64,000 nt of DNA from Methylobacillus gramineus (GTDB taxonomy: Bacteria > Pseudomonadota > Gammaproteobacteria > Burkholderiales > Methylophilaceae). Under the pieces are notes generated by a model that saw only the letters and a program-made list of their open reading frames with translations, did not search any database and was not told where the DNA came from. A program made the position numbers and the translations under genes. The stretch's first letter is position 1, and each line of letters starts with the position of its first letter. The stretch spans positions 372,001-436,000 of the forward strand of contig NZ_JAJAVE010000001.1 of the NCBI RefSeq assembly GCF_020532675.1, written 5' to 3'. Of the stretch, positions 1 to 8,112 are shown one piece after another.

Positions 1-375
1 GCTGAAGAGAATGGTGTGGTGATTGAATGCATTCATGCTGATTTAGCCGATTTTGAGCTGGGTGAGAATCAATGGGATGGGGTTGTCTCCATCTTTTGTC
101 CGCTACCCTCTGCATTGAGAAAATCTCTCTACCATCGAGTAATAGCCGGGCTGAAGCGTAATGGGGTCTTTTTATTGGAGGCTTACACGCCGAATCAGTT
201 AAAGCATGGCACTGGTGGAGGAAGTTCAGCAGATACCATGCAAACGAAAGAGACATTGAGTCTCGAGTTGGCGGGGTTAAAGTTTCAGCATCTGATTGAA
301 CTTGAGCGGGAGGTTATTGAGGGGATTTATCACACTGGTCTTGGCGCGGTAGTGCAGGTGATTGCGACAAAATAA
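1..375 (+). CDS. SAM-dependent methyltransferase, C-terminal part (cut by window edge)
   Basis: The reading frame is open from base 1 (codons Ala-Glu-Glu-Asn-Gly before any start), so the gene begins outside the window and only the last 124 codons are present. The segment WDGVVSIFCPLPSALR followed by a Leu/Phe-rich strand (NGVFLLEAYTPNQL) matches motifs IV-V of class I Rossmann methyltransferases, of the small TehB/UbiE-like kind. The SAM-binding GxGxG motif would lie upstream and cannot be seen. The substrate cannot be told. It ends 365 bases before the next gene, so it is probably the end of its transcription unit. Confidence 0.75.
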   Translation, partial: AEENGVVIECIHADLADFELGENQWDGVVSIFCPLPSALRKSLYHRVIAGLKRNGVFLLEAYTPNQLKHGTGGGSSADTMQTKETLSLELAGLKFQHLIELEREVIEGIYHTGLGAVVQVIATK

Positions 376-739
376 GGATGAGAAGCCTTTTCCCTGCAGA
401 GAGCCAGGCCGTTTATTCTGCAGCATCATGATATGCCGCATGAAGTATGTTGATACACGGATTGATGCTGCATTAGGCTGGTCATGCCGTTGTCATTGAG
501 GAGCGTGCCCAAGCGTGATGATCTTCTGGTGATGAAAATGGTAAAGCAGGTTAATGTTGTTGTGAGTGAAGTAACAGTACAGTGAAGCCTTGCTAGTGAT
601 TGGCGATTTCCATAATTGTTGGGATTGTCGGCAGCGATTTTGAGATAATCCTGCCTGAGTGGCATCCTGTTTAGGGCTTGAAACACATCAAGCCGGAAGG
701 CTGACCGAATATGAACATTATTTGAATAGAGTCTTCAAT
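376..739. other. Intergenic, no gene recognised
   Basis: These 364 bases lie between a methyltransferase and phnA. A short minus-strand frame (426-686) exists, but its Thr/Ser-rich translation resembles no family and it has no convincing ribosome binding site. The region presumably carries the phnA promoter. No terminator with a clear T-run is seen. Confidence 0.5.
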
Positions 740-1078
740 ATGAGTGAATTACCCCATTGCCCTCAATGTAGTTCAAGCTATACCTACAAGGACCGCAATG
801 TATATATCTGTCCTGAATGCGCGCATGAATGGACAGCCGCAGGAGCTGAATCTGTCAGCAGTGAGTTGGTTGTGAAAGATGCCAATGGCAATCTGCTGCA
901 GGATGGCGATACGATCACCGTGATCAAGGACTTGAAAGTAAAAGGCTCCTCACTGGTGGTCAAGGTCGGTACCAAGGTAAAAAACATCCGCCTGGTGGAT
1001 AGTGACCACAATATTGATTGCAAGATTGACGGCATTGGCGCGATGAAGCTGAAGTCAGAGTTTGTGAAGAAGGCGTAA
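740..1078 (+). CDS. phnA: PhnA/YjdM-family zinc-ribbon protein
   Basis: A 112-residue protein with an N-terminal zinc ribbon (CPQC at about 7-10 and CPEC at about 24-27) followed by the compact PhnA beta domain ([20 protein letters not shown], then LKVKGSS). This is the whole length of the YjdM/PhnA family. Despite its name, the E. coli protein is not the phosphonoacetate hydrolase, and its role is poorly defined. I chose the ATG at 740 rather than an earlier in-frame start at 659 because the family begins at the zinc ribbon and the extra 27 residues look non-coding. csaA follows 4 bases after the stop, so the two are probably co-transcribed. Confidence 0.88.
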   Translation: MSELPHCPQCSSSYTYKDRNVYICPECAHEWTAAGAESVSSELVVKDANGNLLQDGDTITVIKDLKVKGSSLVVKVGTKVKNIRLVDSDHNIDCKIDGIGAMKLKSEFVKKA

Positions 1079-1082
1079 GGCT

Positions 1083-1421
1083 TTGAACGAGATCAATTTC
1101 GAGGATTTTCTCAAGGTTGACCTTCGGGTGGGGGAGGTCGTATCTGCCGAGGTATTTGCCCAGGCCCGGAAGCCTGCCTACATCTTGCATGTGGATTTTG
1201 GTCCTGAGATCGGCATATTGAAGTCCAGCGCCCAGATCACTGCGCATTACCAGCCTGATGAATTGATAGGCAAGCAAGTGGTGGCAGTGGTGAATTTCCC
1301 CACCAAGCAGATCGGCCCGATCCAGTCGCAATGCCTGGTGACTGGGTTTCATGACGAACATGGTGCCGTAGTGTTGTGTGTGCCGGATAAATCAGTATCC
1401 AAGGGCACGAAGCTACTTTGA
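1083..1421 (+). CDS. csaA: CsaA-type tRNA-binding protein
   Basis: A 112-residue single OB-fold protein of the CsaA/YgjH group, related to the anticodon-independent tRNA-binding domain of MetRS and Arc1p. Family signatures are visible: DFLKVDLRVGEV near the N-terminus, ARKPAYILHVDFG, KSSAQITAHY, VVAVVNFPTKQIG and a C-terminal GAVVLCVPDK. CsaA forms dimers and binds tRNA; a chaperone role in protein export has been proposed in Bacillus. The start is a TTG at 1083, 4 bases after the phnA stop, giving exactly the family length. Length and motifs leave little doubt about the family. Confidence 0.9.
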   Translation: MNEINFEDFLKVDLRVGEVVSAEVFAQARKPAYILHVDFGPEIGILKSSAQITAHYQPDELIGKQVVAVVNFPTKQIGPIQSQCLVTGFHDEHGAVVLCVPDKSVSKGTKLL

Positions 1422-1452
1422 ACTAGGTGTTGATTACAAAAGCAAGGCAGGC

Positions 1453-2106
1453 ATGGAAACTACCCGTGACCATCTGGTTGTCCTTTATGATTCCTACTCT
1501 GATGAGGAAGTTGTTCGCCTGGTCAGGTCAGGTAATTTGACTGAATTGGCCTTGTCCGTTGCCAAGAGTGAGCTCAGGCATCGTCGAATAATCCTTGATG
1601 GTGGGGCGAATGATTTCGCTGATCCACCCGATGATCTTGCGCTTCAAGTAAAGATGACTGAAGTTGCCCAGGCTGGACTCATTGAAGCTAAACTCTTGGT
1701 GGGGGTTTTGCAGTCGACGGGGATTGATACTGATGCGTTGCGTGCTGATGAGTTCTCTATGAGCTCGCCATTTCCCAGTGTGCCCGCGAAAGTAGCGATC
1801 AGGGTCAATGCCCAACAGGCGGATGATGCACTTAAGCTAATTGAAGCATATCGAGCCGGACAATTTGAAGTTGATGAGGATTGGTTCCGTGAAGAGTTTG
1901 GGGAAGATGCAGGGCAAGAGCTTGCAGACTCACAGGCTGGATCATTTAATTCAGGTTATGCACACAATGCACGACCACAAAAAATGGCAGGTAAGCGAAC
2001 CCAATCTGAGCCATATAAAACTAATGAAAGTTATTGGCCAGGCCTCTTCATTATTATTGTCATTCTTACCCTGCTAGGGATAGCGTATCAACGCTTGGTC
2101 GTTTGA
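1453..2106 (+). CDS. DUF2007-like protein with C-terminal membrane anchor
   Basis: A 217-residue protein. The N-terminal part (residues about 1-70) is a helical, charged region beginning METTRDHLVVLYDSYSDEE. Residues about 75-135 (EAKLLVGVLQSTGIDTDAL ... AIRVNAQQADDALKLIEAYR) look like the DUF2007 putative signal-transducing fold, in which alternating Leu/Val strands end in an amphipathic helix. An acidic linker (DEDWFREEFGEDAG) leads to one C-terminal transmembrane helix (WPGLFIIIVILTLLGIAY), so the bulk should be cytosolic and tail-anchored. I chose the ATG at 1453. A longer frame from 1378 would overlap csaA. The function is not known. Confidence 0.7.
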   Translation: METTRDHLVVLYDSYSDEEVVRLVRSGNLTELALSVAKSELRHRRIILDGGANDFADPPDDLALQVKMTEVAQAGLIEAKLLVGVLQSTGIDTDALRADEFSMSSPFPSVPAKVAIRVNAQQADDALKLIEAYRAGQFEVDEDWFREEFGEDAGQELADSQAGSFNSGYAHNARPQKMAGKRTQSEPYKTNESYWPGLFIIIVILTLLGIAYQRLVV

Positions 2107-2138
2107 GTTCACTTAATATTCCCCCAGTATTTTGTCTT

Positions 2139-3128
2139 CTAGCGCTGCCAACGCAAAGCCGCTGTATGCACAGGGCTATCCCAGTGTTGCCTGATTTCAT
2201 CATCCAGCAGGCACACCGTGATGGAGGCGCCTGCCATATCAAGGGCGGTGGTGTAGTTGCCTACCAGTGAGCGGCTGATGACCAGGCCTTGTGCTTGCAG
2301 CAATTTGGCTGCGCTGTTGTAAAGCAGGTATAACTCCATGAGTGGGGTGGCGGCAAAGCCATTGATCAGCAGCAATACCTCAGTGCCTCGTGCTGGTTTC
2401 AAGTCTTCGAGGATGGCTGCGACCAGGTCGGCGACTATCGCATCGGCATTGCGCATGGATTCACGCCTGCGACCGGGTTCACCGTGGATGCCTACGCCCA
2501 TTTCCAGCTCCAGCTCGCCCATATCAAAAGTGGGACGGCCTGCGGCAGGCACGGTACAGCTGGTGAGGGCAACACCCATGGAGGCGGTGCGGCTGTTGAC
2601 CTTGTCGCCCAAGGCTTTGCAGGCAGCGAGGTCTGCCCCGGTTTCAGCCAGGCTGCCAACGGCTTTTTCCACGATGACCGTGCCTGCTACGCCACGGCGG
2701 CCTGTGGTGTAGGTGGAGTTTTCCACGGCAACATCGTCACTGGTAAGTACGGTGGCATTGTCGAAAGGCAGCATTTCGGCGGCCATTTCAAAGTTCATCA
2801 CATCACCCGCGTAATTCTTGACGATGAATAGCACACCTTTTCCAGCATGCACGGCCTCAGCGGCTGCCAGCATCTGGTCCGGAGAGGGGGAGGTGAATAC
2901 ATAGCCTGGACAGGCGGCATCTAGCATCCCGTATCCTATATATCCACTGTGCAGGGGTTCATGCCCTGAGCCGCCACCGGAAATAATGGCGACTTTATTT
3001 TCTGCCTTGTTCTTTCGGGTAATGAAGTGCGGTTCCAGGTGTAGTTCCACCAGGTCGGCATGGGCCGCCGCAAAGCCGGACAGGCTTTCTACGAGTAAGT
3101 CATCTACGTTGTTAATGAATTTCTTCAT
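2139..3128 (-). CDS. dhaK: Dihydroxyacetone kinase, substrate-binding subunit DhaK
   Basis: 329 residues, full DhaK length. GGGSGHEPLHSGYIG (about 51-65) forms the dihydroxyacetone-binding loop, and His215 in GVGIHGEPGR is the residue that binds the substrate carbonyl covalently as a hemiaminal. It is the substrate subunit for phosphorylation of dihydroxyacetone or a related short ketose, with DhaL supplying the phosphoryl group. A strong ribosome binding site (AGGAGGAG) precedes the ATG. It is the last gene of the rpiA-dhaL-dhaK run. No DhaM phosphotransferase gene is nearby, so whether the kinase uses ATP or PTS phosphate cannot be decided here. A tetrose such as erythrulose is an alternative substrate. 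Confidence 0.9.
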   Translation of the reverse strand: MKKFINNVDDLLVESLSGFAAAHADLVELHLEPHFITRKNKAENKVAIISGGGSGHEPLHSGYIGYGMLDAACPGYVFTSPSPDQMLAAAEAVHAGKGVLFIVKNYAGDVMNFEMAAEMLPFDNATVLTSDDVAVENSTYTTGRRGVAGTVIVEKAVGSLAETGADLAACKALGDKVNSRTASMGVALTSCTVPAAGRPTFDMGELELEMGVGIHGEPGRRRESMRNADAIVADLVAAILEDLKPARGTEVLLLINGFAATPLMELYLLYNSAAKLLQAQGLVISRSLVGNYTTALDMAGASITVCLLDDEIRQHWDSPVHTAALRWQR

Positions 3129-3153
3129 GCGCTCCTCCTTTTGCCTGCATGTT

Positions 3154-3789
3154 TCAGGCTATTTTTGTCTTAGCCAGTTCACAAATGGTATGAATGATGA
3201 TCTGGCTGCTACGCGCACCGGGGTCTATATGACCAATGGCACGTTCCCCCAGGAATGATGCGCGTCCCTTGGTGGCGATCATCTCCCTGGTGGATTGCAT
3301 GCCTTGTTCCGCGGCTTGCTGCAGGGCTGTGAGCAGGAGAAGGCGATCAGTATCTTGCTGGGTGAGCTGAGTAAATGTCTCGGCAACTGGGATCAATGTA
3401 TCCAGCATGGTTTTCTCCCCCCGGTCTGCCTTGCCACGCTGTTTGACCGCATCCACACTGGCCTGAAAGGCTGACGCGATATCTGCAAGTGTGCTGACGT
3501 CTGATGTTTTTTCCGCTTTCGCCAGCGTCATGAAAAAAGTGGCAAGCAGGGGGCCGGAAGCGCCGCCTATGGTGGAAAGCAGCTTCATGCCCATGCGCTG
3601 CAATACCTCGGCAGGCGCTAGCGGGGATAGCTCATCATGCATGGCAAGCAATGCAGCACAGCCGCGCTTGAGATTGATAAAGTGATCCCCATCGCCTATG
3701 GCCCGGTCTAATGATTCCAGCTCGCTCTCACTGGAAAGAATGGCCTGATTGACCGTAGTCATTGCTTCAAGAATAAATAGGGTTTTCAT
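3154..3789 (-). CDS. dhaL: Dihydroxyacetone kinase, nucleotide-binding subunit DhaL
   Basis: 211 residues, DhaL-sized. The Mg-ADP-binding aspartates are present as Asp28, Asp33 and Asp35 in LDRAIGDGDHFINLKRG, and the second phosphate-binding loop is IGGASGPLLATFF. A C-terminal GRASFLGERAIGHIDPGARS segment is typical of the family. DhaL carries the nucleotide that phosphorylates the substrate held by DhaK. It starts 3 bases after the rpiA stop and is followed 25 bases later by dhaK. The ATG at 3789 is used; a start at the internal Met10 would also leave the domain whole. Confidence 0.9.
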   Translation of the reverse strand: MKTLFILEAMTTVNQAILSSESELESLDRAIGDGDHFINLKRGCAALLAMHDELSPLAPAEVLQRMGMKLLSTIGGASGPLLATFFMTLAKAEKTSDVSTLADIASAFQASVDAVKQRGKADRGEKTMLDTLIPVAETFTQLTQQDTDRLLLLTALQQAAEQGMQSTREMIATKGRASFLGERAIGHIDPGARSSQIIIHTICELAKTKIA

Positions 3790-3792
3790 GCC

Positions 3793-4473
3793 CTAATTCT
3801 TCCAGATTTCTTCAACCTTGCCGTTGTCGGCCACAAATACCGCATTGGCCAGTTCATCAAAAACACCATGTTCCACAATGCCAGGCACATTGTTGAGTAA
3901 TTGGTTAAGTTCAGCACTATCAAGCTGCTGTTTGAATTGCAGATCCAGAACCAGGCTGCCATGTGAGGTGATAGCCCAGCCATCTTTTGCCGCATTCTGG
4001 CGTAATGTGACAGAGGCACCCAGATCTTCCAGGGTGGCTTTTGCCATTTGCCAGGCGAATGGTATGACCTCAGCGGGGATGGGGAACTTCTCTCCCAGGC
4101 GGGTCACCAGCTTGGTTTTGTCTACCAGCACAATAAACAGGTCACTATTACGGGCCAGCAATTTCTCACGTACAAGATCGTAACCACGGCCTTTCAACAG
4201 GGCCATTTTGGTAGTGACTTCATCAGCACCATCGACGTAAAGATCAATGCGTCCCAGATGCTCTAACGCTACGAGTGGCAAGCCTTGCTCAGCGGCTTGC
4301 AGGGTGCTGGCAACAGAGCTGGATGCAGCGGTAATGCGCAGACCTTCCTCACGGTGTCTCCGTGCCAGTTCCTTGATGAAGAAGTTGGCAGTGGAGCCTG
4401 TGCCCAGGCCGACAGTCATGCCATCCTTGACCTGACGTGCTGCCTGGATGGCTAACAGTTCCTTGTCATTCAT
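3793..4473 (-). CDS. rpiA: Ribose-5-phosphate isomerase A family protein
   Basis: 226 residues, the usual RpiA length (about 220). The phosphate-binding GLGTGSTANFF (22-32) and the DGADE motif (81-85) are intact, and REK (102-104) carries the catalytic glutamate position. The loop before it reads LLKGRGYDLVREK rather than the glycine-rich KGGGAAL/TREK of standard RpiA, which may mark a paralogue. RpiA interconverts ribose-5-phosphate and ribulose-5-phosphate in the pentose phosphate pathway; in ribulose-monophosphate methylotrophs this regenerates the formaldehyde acceptor. A GGAGAGAG ribosome binding site precedes the ATG. It is the first gene of the operon with dhaL and dhaK. Confidence 0.88.
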   Translation of the reverse strand: MNDKELLAIQAARQVKDGMTVGLGTGSTANFFIKELARRHREEGLRITAASSSVASTLQAAEQGLPLVALEHLGRIDLYVDGADEVTTKMALLKGRGYDLVREKLLARNSDLFIVLVDKTKLVTRLGEKFPIPAEVIPFAWQMAKATLEDLGASVTLRQNAAKDGWAITSHGSLVLDLQFKQQLDSAELNQLLNNVPGIVEHGVFDELANAVFVADNGKVEEIWKN

Positions 4474-4563
4474 TTTCTCTCTCCTTCATTATTTTTCTGG
4501 GGCAGGAGATTGCGCTAATCGGTTAAAATTGGCGACTTTCCCCATGCTGGTTTTAATCTTTCC

Positions 4564-5340
4564 ATGACATTTAAACATATCACCTCCCGAGATAACAGCC
4601 TGTTCAAGGAATTGAAAAAACTGGCTGATACATCGCGTGAGCGCCGTAAAACCGGCAAGACACTGCTGGATGGCGTGCATCTTGTCACTGCCTATATTGA
4701 GCAGTTTGGTATGCCGGAATTGTTGGTGATTGCCGAGGGGCAATCGACCCATGAAGTGGTGGGCTTGGTGCAGGAATTGTCGGATGTGCCTACGGTGATG
4801 TTCACCACCCTGATGTTTGCCGAACTGTCGCCTGTCGCCACACCTACCGGTATTCTGGCATTGGTGAAAACGCCCCAACTGCCGATACCAGAGCAGCCAG
4901 ATTTTCTGCTGCTGCTGGAAGATATTCAGGACCCAGGGAATCTTGGCAGCATGTTGCGATCTGCCGCTGCCGCTGGAGTGCAGGGCGTGTATCTCTCCGA
5001 AGGGTGCACCGATGCCTGGTCACCAAAGTCTTTGCGTGGCGGGCAGGGCGCCCAGTTTGTCTTGCCGCTGGTAGAGCGTGCCGACTTGCTGGAGGTGATT
5101 GCCGGGTTTGAGGGCCAATCACTGGCCACCACGTTGGGGAGCGAATCTCTTTACAGCCTGGATTTAACCCAGCCGACTGCGTTTGTGATTGGTAATGAGG
5201 GGGCGGGTTTGAGCCAGGCGTTGATTGCGGCCAGTAGTCAGCAGGTGAGTATCCCCATGCTAGGCAAGGTGGAGTCATTGAATGCCGGGGCAGCCACGGC
5301 CATTTGCCTGTTTGAACGTAGCCGCCAGAAAAGTGCTTGA
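4564..5340 (+). CDS. TrmH/SpoU-family RNA 2'-O-methyltransferase
   Basis: 258 residues. The C-terminal SPOUT knot motifs are all present: motif 1 EDIQDPGNLGSMLRSA, motif 2 FVIGNEGAGLS and motif 3 VSIPMLGKVESLNAGAATA. The N-terminal part (1-90) has the SpoU substrate-binding fold (ITSRDNSLFKELKKL ... LLDGVHLV) shared with the rRNA methylases TsnR and RlmB. It should transfer a methyl group from SAM to a ribose 2'-OH of tRNA or rRNA as a dimer; which nucleotide cannot be told. It is divergent from rpiA with 90 bases between them and convergent with hslO. Confidence 0.88.
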   Translation: MTFKHITSRDNSLFKELKKLADTSRERRKTGKTLLDGVHLVTAYIEQFGMPELLVIAEGQSTHEVVGLVQELSDVPTVMFTTLMFAELSPVATPTGILALVKTPQLPIPEQPDFLLLLEDIQDPGNLGSMLRSAAAAGVQGVYLSEGCTDAWSPKSLRGGQGAQFVLPLVERADLLEVIAGFEGQSLATTLGSESLYSLDLTQPTAFVIGNEGAGLSQALIAASSQQVSIPMLGKVESLNAGAATAICLFERSRQKSA

Positions 5341-5353
5341 TGGATAGAGTTGG

Positions 5354-5382
5354 CGGCACCTGTGTCAGAGCAGGTGCCGTTT
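5354..5382. terminator. Hairpin between converging trmH-like gene and hslO
   Basis: A perfect 9-bp stem (CGGCACCTG / CAGGTGCCG) with an 8-base loop lies in the 54 bases between the two converging stop codons. Only three Ts follow on the plus strand, so it is a weak or bidirectional terminator. Confidence 0.5.
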
Positions 5383-5394
5383 GAATGCCTGGAT

Positions 5395-6306
5395 TTAGTG
5401 GCGGATATCGTTGCCTGGAATGATGATGTCAGCGCTGAATAATTGCTCGGCATCCACCTGGTCAAAGTGATATTCGCGGTTACAGAAATCACAATTGATA
5501 TCAATGTTGTGCTGTTCTGCCAGGATGTCAGCCACTTCTTCTGGGCCCAGCATGCGAAGCATATTGCTGACGCTTTCACGTGAGCAGGTACAGTGAAACT
5601 TGATGGCTTGTTCCTTGAACAGGCGCACATCTTCTTCATTGAACAAACGCTTCAAAATCGAAATCGCAGCCAATCCCAGTAACTCTTCCGACTTCACGGT
5701 ATCCGCCAATACGGTGGCACGGTTCCAGGCATCGGCATCATGCTCTGGCTGGTCTGGCAGTTTTTGCAACAGCATGCCCGCTGCACTCTTGCCGTCACAA
5801 GCCAGCCACATCCTGGTTTCAATCTGTTCAGAACGCTGCATGTAGTTTTGCAGGATCTCGGCAATACTGTCGCCTTCCAGCGGCACGATCCCTTGATATG
5901 GCTGCCCGCCATCGCGGGGATCCAGCGTAATGACAAAGTTGCCACTGCTGACCATGTCAGCAAAGCTCAAGCCTTCAAGATCGCCAGACCATTTTGCCGT
6001 CGCACGCATACCCAGGTCCGAGGTGCATTCCACCACCAGCAGCTTTAATGGGCCTTTGCCCTGCACTTGCAGGACCAAAGCGCCGCCCTGCAGTTTGAGG
6101 GTGGATGCAATCAGCGCCCCTGCCGCCATGAGTTCGCCCAGGGCATTTCTCAAAACAGAAGGGCATTGTTGGTGCTGTAAGGCGTTATGGAATGTGTCAT
6201 CAAGATGCACAATATTTCCACGGACAGGTGTGTTTTCAAAAAGGAAACGGTGCAGTTGGTCGCTGATTTGCATGTGACTAAAGCTGTTGGAATAAAGCGC
6301 CATCAT
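5395..6306 (-). CDS. hslO: Redox-regulated chaperone Hsp33
   Basis: 303 residues, Hsp33 length. The C-terminal redox switch has all four cysteines: CTC at about 239-241 and CDFC at about 272-275, the CxC-x(27-32)-CxxC zinc site. When oxidised it releases zinc, unfolds and dimerises into a holdase that protects proteins from hypochlorous and peroxide stress. The N-terminal region begins SDQLHRFLFENTPVRG, the family hallmark. The frame begins MMALYSNSFSHMQ; the first ATGs are used, though Met12 would be closer to the usual family start. It is cytosolic. Confidence 0.93.
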   Translation of the reverse strand: MMALYSNSFSHMQISDQLHRFLFENTPVRGNIVHLDDTFHNALQHQQCPSVLRNALGELMAAGALIASTLKLQGGALVLQVQGKGPLKLLVVECTSDLGMRATAKWSGDLEGLSFADMVSSGNFVITLDPRDGGQPYQGIVPLEGDSIAEILQNYMQRSEQIETRMWLACDGKSAAGMLLQKLPDQPEHDADAWNRATVLADTVKSEELLGLAAISILKRLFNEEDVRLFKEQAIKFHCTCSRESVSNMLRMLGPEEVADILAEQHNIDINCDFCNREYHFDQVDAEQLFSADIIIPGNDIRH

Positions 6307-6423
6307 ACCATTGACGGCAGCATAGGAAAATTTCCCAATCCAACCTTTTTGTGATGAATATTTCGTAAAATAATGATTGCTATATATAATTTAACGTCTT
6401 GCCGATAGTTTGATGGAGAGCCA

Positions 6424-8112
6424 GTGTCTCGATTCAGTGTCTTGCTGAAGTCCCGCTTTTTTGTGTTGCTGATTGTCATTGCGATTGTGCCGCTGTTTTT
6501 GTGGCTTTCACATAACGCAACCAAAGAACTGGTGGAGTCGCGCGCCTGGCTGGAGCATACCTATACCATCATTAGCCATCAGGAGGACTTGCGGGCGGAT
6601 ATCGATGAAGTGGAGATTTTCCGTCAGGAGACTTTCATCAATCGAAAGCTGAACCAAAAACAGCAGATGGACCTGTTGAGCCAGCATGTCGCTGAGACAA
6701 TTACAGTGCTGCAGAAGCTGACAATCACTAATAATTATCAACAGGTACATTTAAGAGAGTTTAAAAAAGTCATCGCTTTCCTGCTGAAACAGACTGCTAG
6801 TGATATCAATAAGTTAAGTGCTACTGGACTGTCGTACGAAAGCTATAACGAGCAAGCCTTGCCCTTGATGGAAAATGCGCGCTTGCTGCTGGGCGAAATG
6901 CAGGCCAATGAACAGGCATTGCTTGGCACTCGTTTGCAAAACAGCGAACGCAGGCAGCATGAACTCAAGCTGATATTGATGATCATGGGCGTCAGCTTTG
7001 TGTCGCTCATCGCCTTTTTGCTCGCACATATGTATCGGGAAATTACTCAGCGTCGCACGATTGAGGCTGGCCTGATTGAGAGTCAGGCCCAGAACGAAGT
7101 GACGGTGTATAACCTTTCTTTGATGGGGGAGCTGGGCAGCTTGTTACAAGCCTGTTCCAGCATTGAGGAATCACTGGATGTCATTCGCCAGTTCTCTATC
7201 CGCTTGCTCAACGTCGATGCTGGGGTGATTTATTTATTCCGTGAATCACGCAATCAGATTGAAGAAAAGACCAGCTGGGGAAATCCGGCAAAAAGTGACC
7301 TGGTATTCCAGCCTGATGATTGCTGGGCTTTGCGACGTGGTGAGCCACATTTGTCTGGAGGCTTGCATAACTCATTAAGGTGTAGGCACCAGCATCACGA
7401 GCCTGCAGTAATCAGCCTGTGTATCCCGATTGTGGCTCAGGGCAATGTACTGGGTATCCTGCACCTGGAAAATCACCATGGTAATGAGATGACGGAAGTG
7501 CAGCGCCGCCTGGCGATCAACCTTGCCAGCCAGATTGCCCTGGCGATGGCGAGTATGAGATTGCGTGAAACCCTGCGTAATCTCTCGGTGCGTGACCCAC
7601 TGACAGGCTTGTTCAATCGCCGTTATATGGAAGAGTCACTGCAGCGTGAGCTGGTAACGGCACAACGCAAGAATCGCCCATTGGGCATTGTGATTCTGGA
7701 TATCGACCACTTCAAGACATTCAACGATACGTTTGGTCATGATGCGGGTGATTTCCTCTTGCGTGAGGTCGGCGCGCTGCTGACTGCACATTCTCGTGCC
7801 AGTGATATTGCCTGTCGTTTTGGTGGCGAGGAGTTTGTGTTGATTTATCCTGAGACTGCGCCTGAAGTGGTAGAGCAGCGCACAGAGCAAATACGCCAGG
7901 CGATATTTGCCCTGCAATTGCAGCATTTTGGTCGTGCACTGGGGCAGGTGTCAGCTTCATTCGGACTGGCATTCTTTCCCCAACACGGCAGCTCTGGCGA
8001 TGAGTTGCTCAGGCTGGCTGACAAGGCTCTTTATCGTGCCAAGGCAGAAGGTCGTAACCGCCTGGAAGTGGCATGGGTCAAAGATTCTGTTTCAATCAAG
8101 TCAAACTACTAA
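6424..8112 (+). CDS. Membrane diguanylate cyclase (CHASE3-like, GAF, GGDEF)
   Basis: 562 residues with a GTG start behind GGAGAG. There are two transmembrane helices (about 10-28 and 180-202) around a periplasmic helical region like CHASE3. A GAF domain follows (about 235-380, ending VLGILHLENHHGN), then a GGDEF domain. The active loop reads GGEEF at about 467-471, and an inhibitory I-site RASD lies five residues before it, so this should be an active, product-inhibited c-di-GMP synthase. Substrate-binding DIDHFKTFND and TGLFNRRY are intact. It is divergent from hslO. The signal sensed is unknown. Confidence 0.9.
   Translation: MSRFSVLLKSRFFVLLIVIAIVPLFLWLSHNATKELVESRAWLEHTYTIISHQEDLRADIDEVEIFRQETFINRKLNQKQQMDLLSQHVAETITVLQKLTITNNYQQVHLREFKKVIAFLLKQTASDINKLSATGLSYESYNEQALPLMENARLLLGEMQANEQALLGTRLQNSERRQHELKLILMIMGVSFVSLIAFLLAHMYREITQRRTIEAGLIESQAQNEVTVYNLSLMGELGSLLQACSSIEESLDVIRQFSIRLLNVDAGVIYLFRESRNQIEEKTSWGNPAKSDLVFQPDDCWALRRGEPHLSGGLHNSLRCRHQHHEPAVISLCIPIVAQGNVLGILHLENHHGNEMTEVQRRLAINLASQIALAMASMRLRETLRNLSVRDPLTGLFNRRYMEESLQRELVTAQRKNRPLGIVILDIDHFKTFNDTFGHDAGDFLLREVGALLTAHSRASDIACRFGGEEFVLIYPETAPEVVEQRTEQIRQAIFALQLQHFGRALGQVSASFGLAFFPQHGSSGDELLRLADKALYRAKAEGRNRLEVAWVKDSVSIKSNY

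Noticed and set aside
426-686. Minus-strand frame of 86 codons before phnA
   Set aside because: Its translation is Thr/Ser-rich and unlike any family, it has no ribosome binding site, and it overlaps the likely phnA promoter.
659-739. Longer N-terminus for phnA
   Set aside because: The extra 27 residues are not part of the family, and the ATG at 740 begins right at the zinc ribbon.
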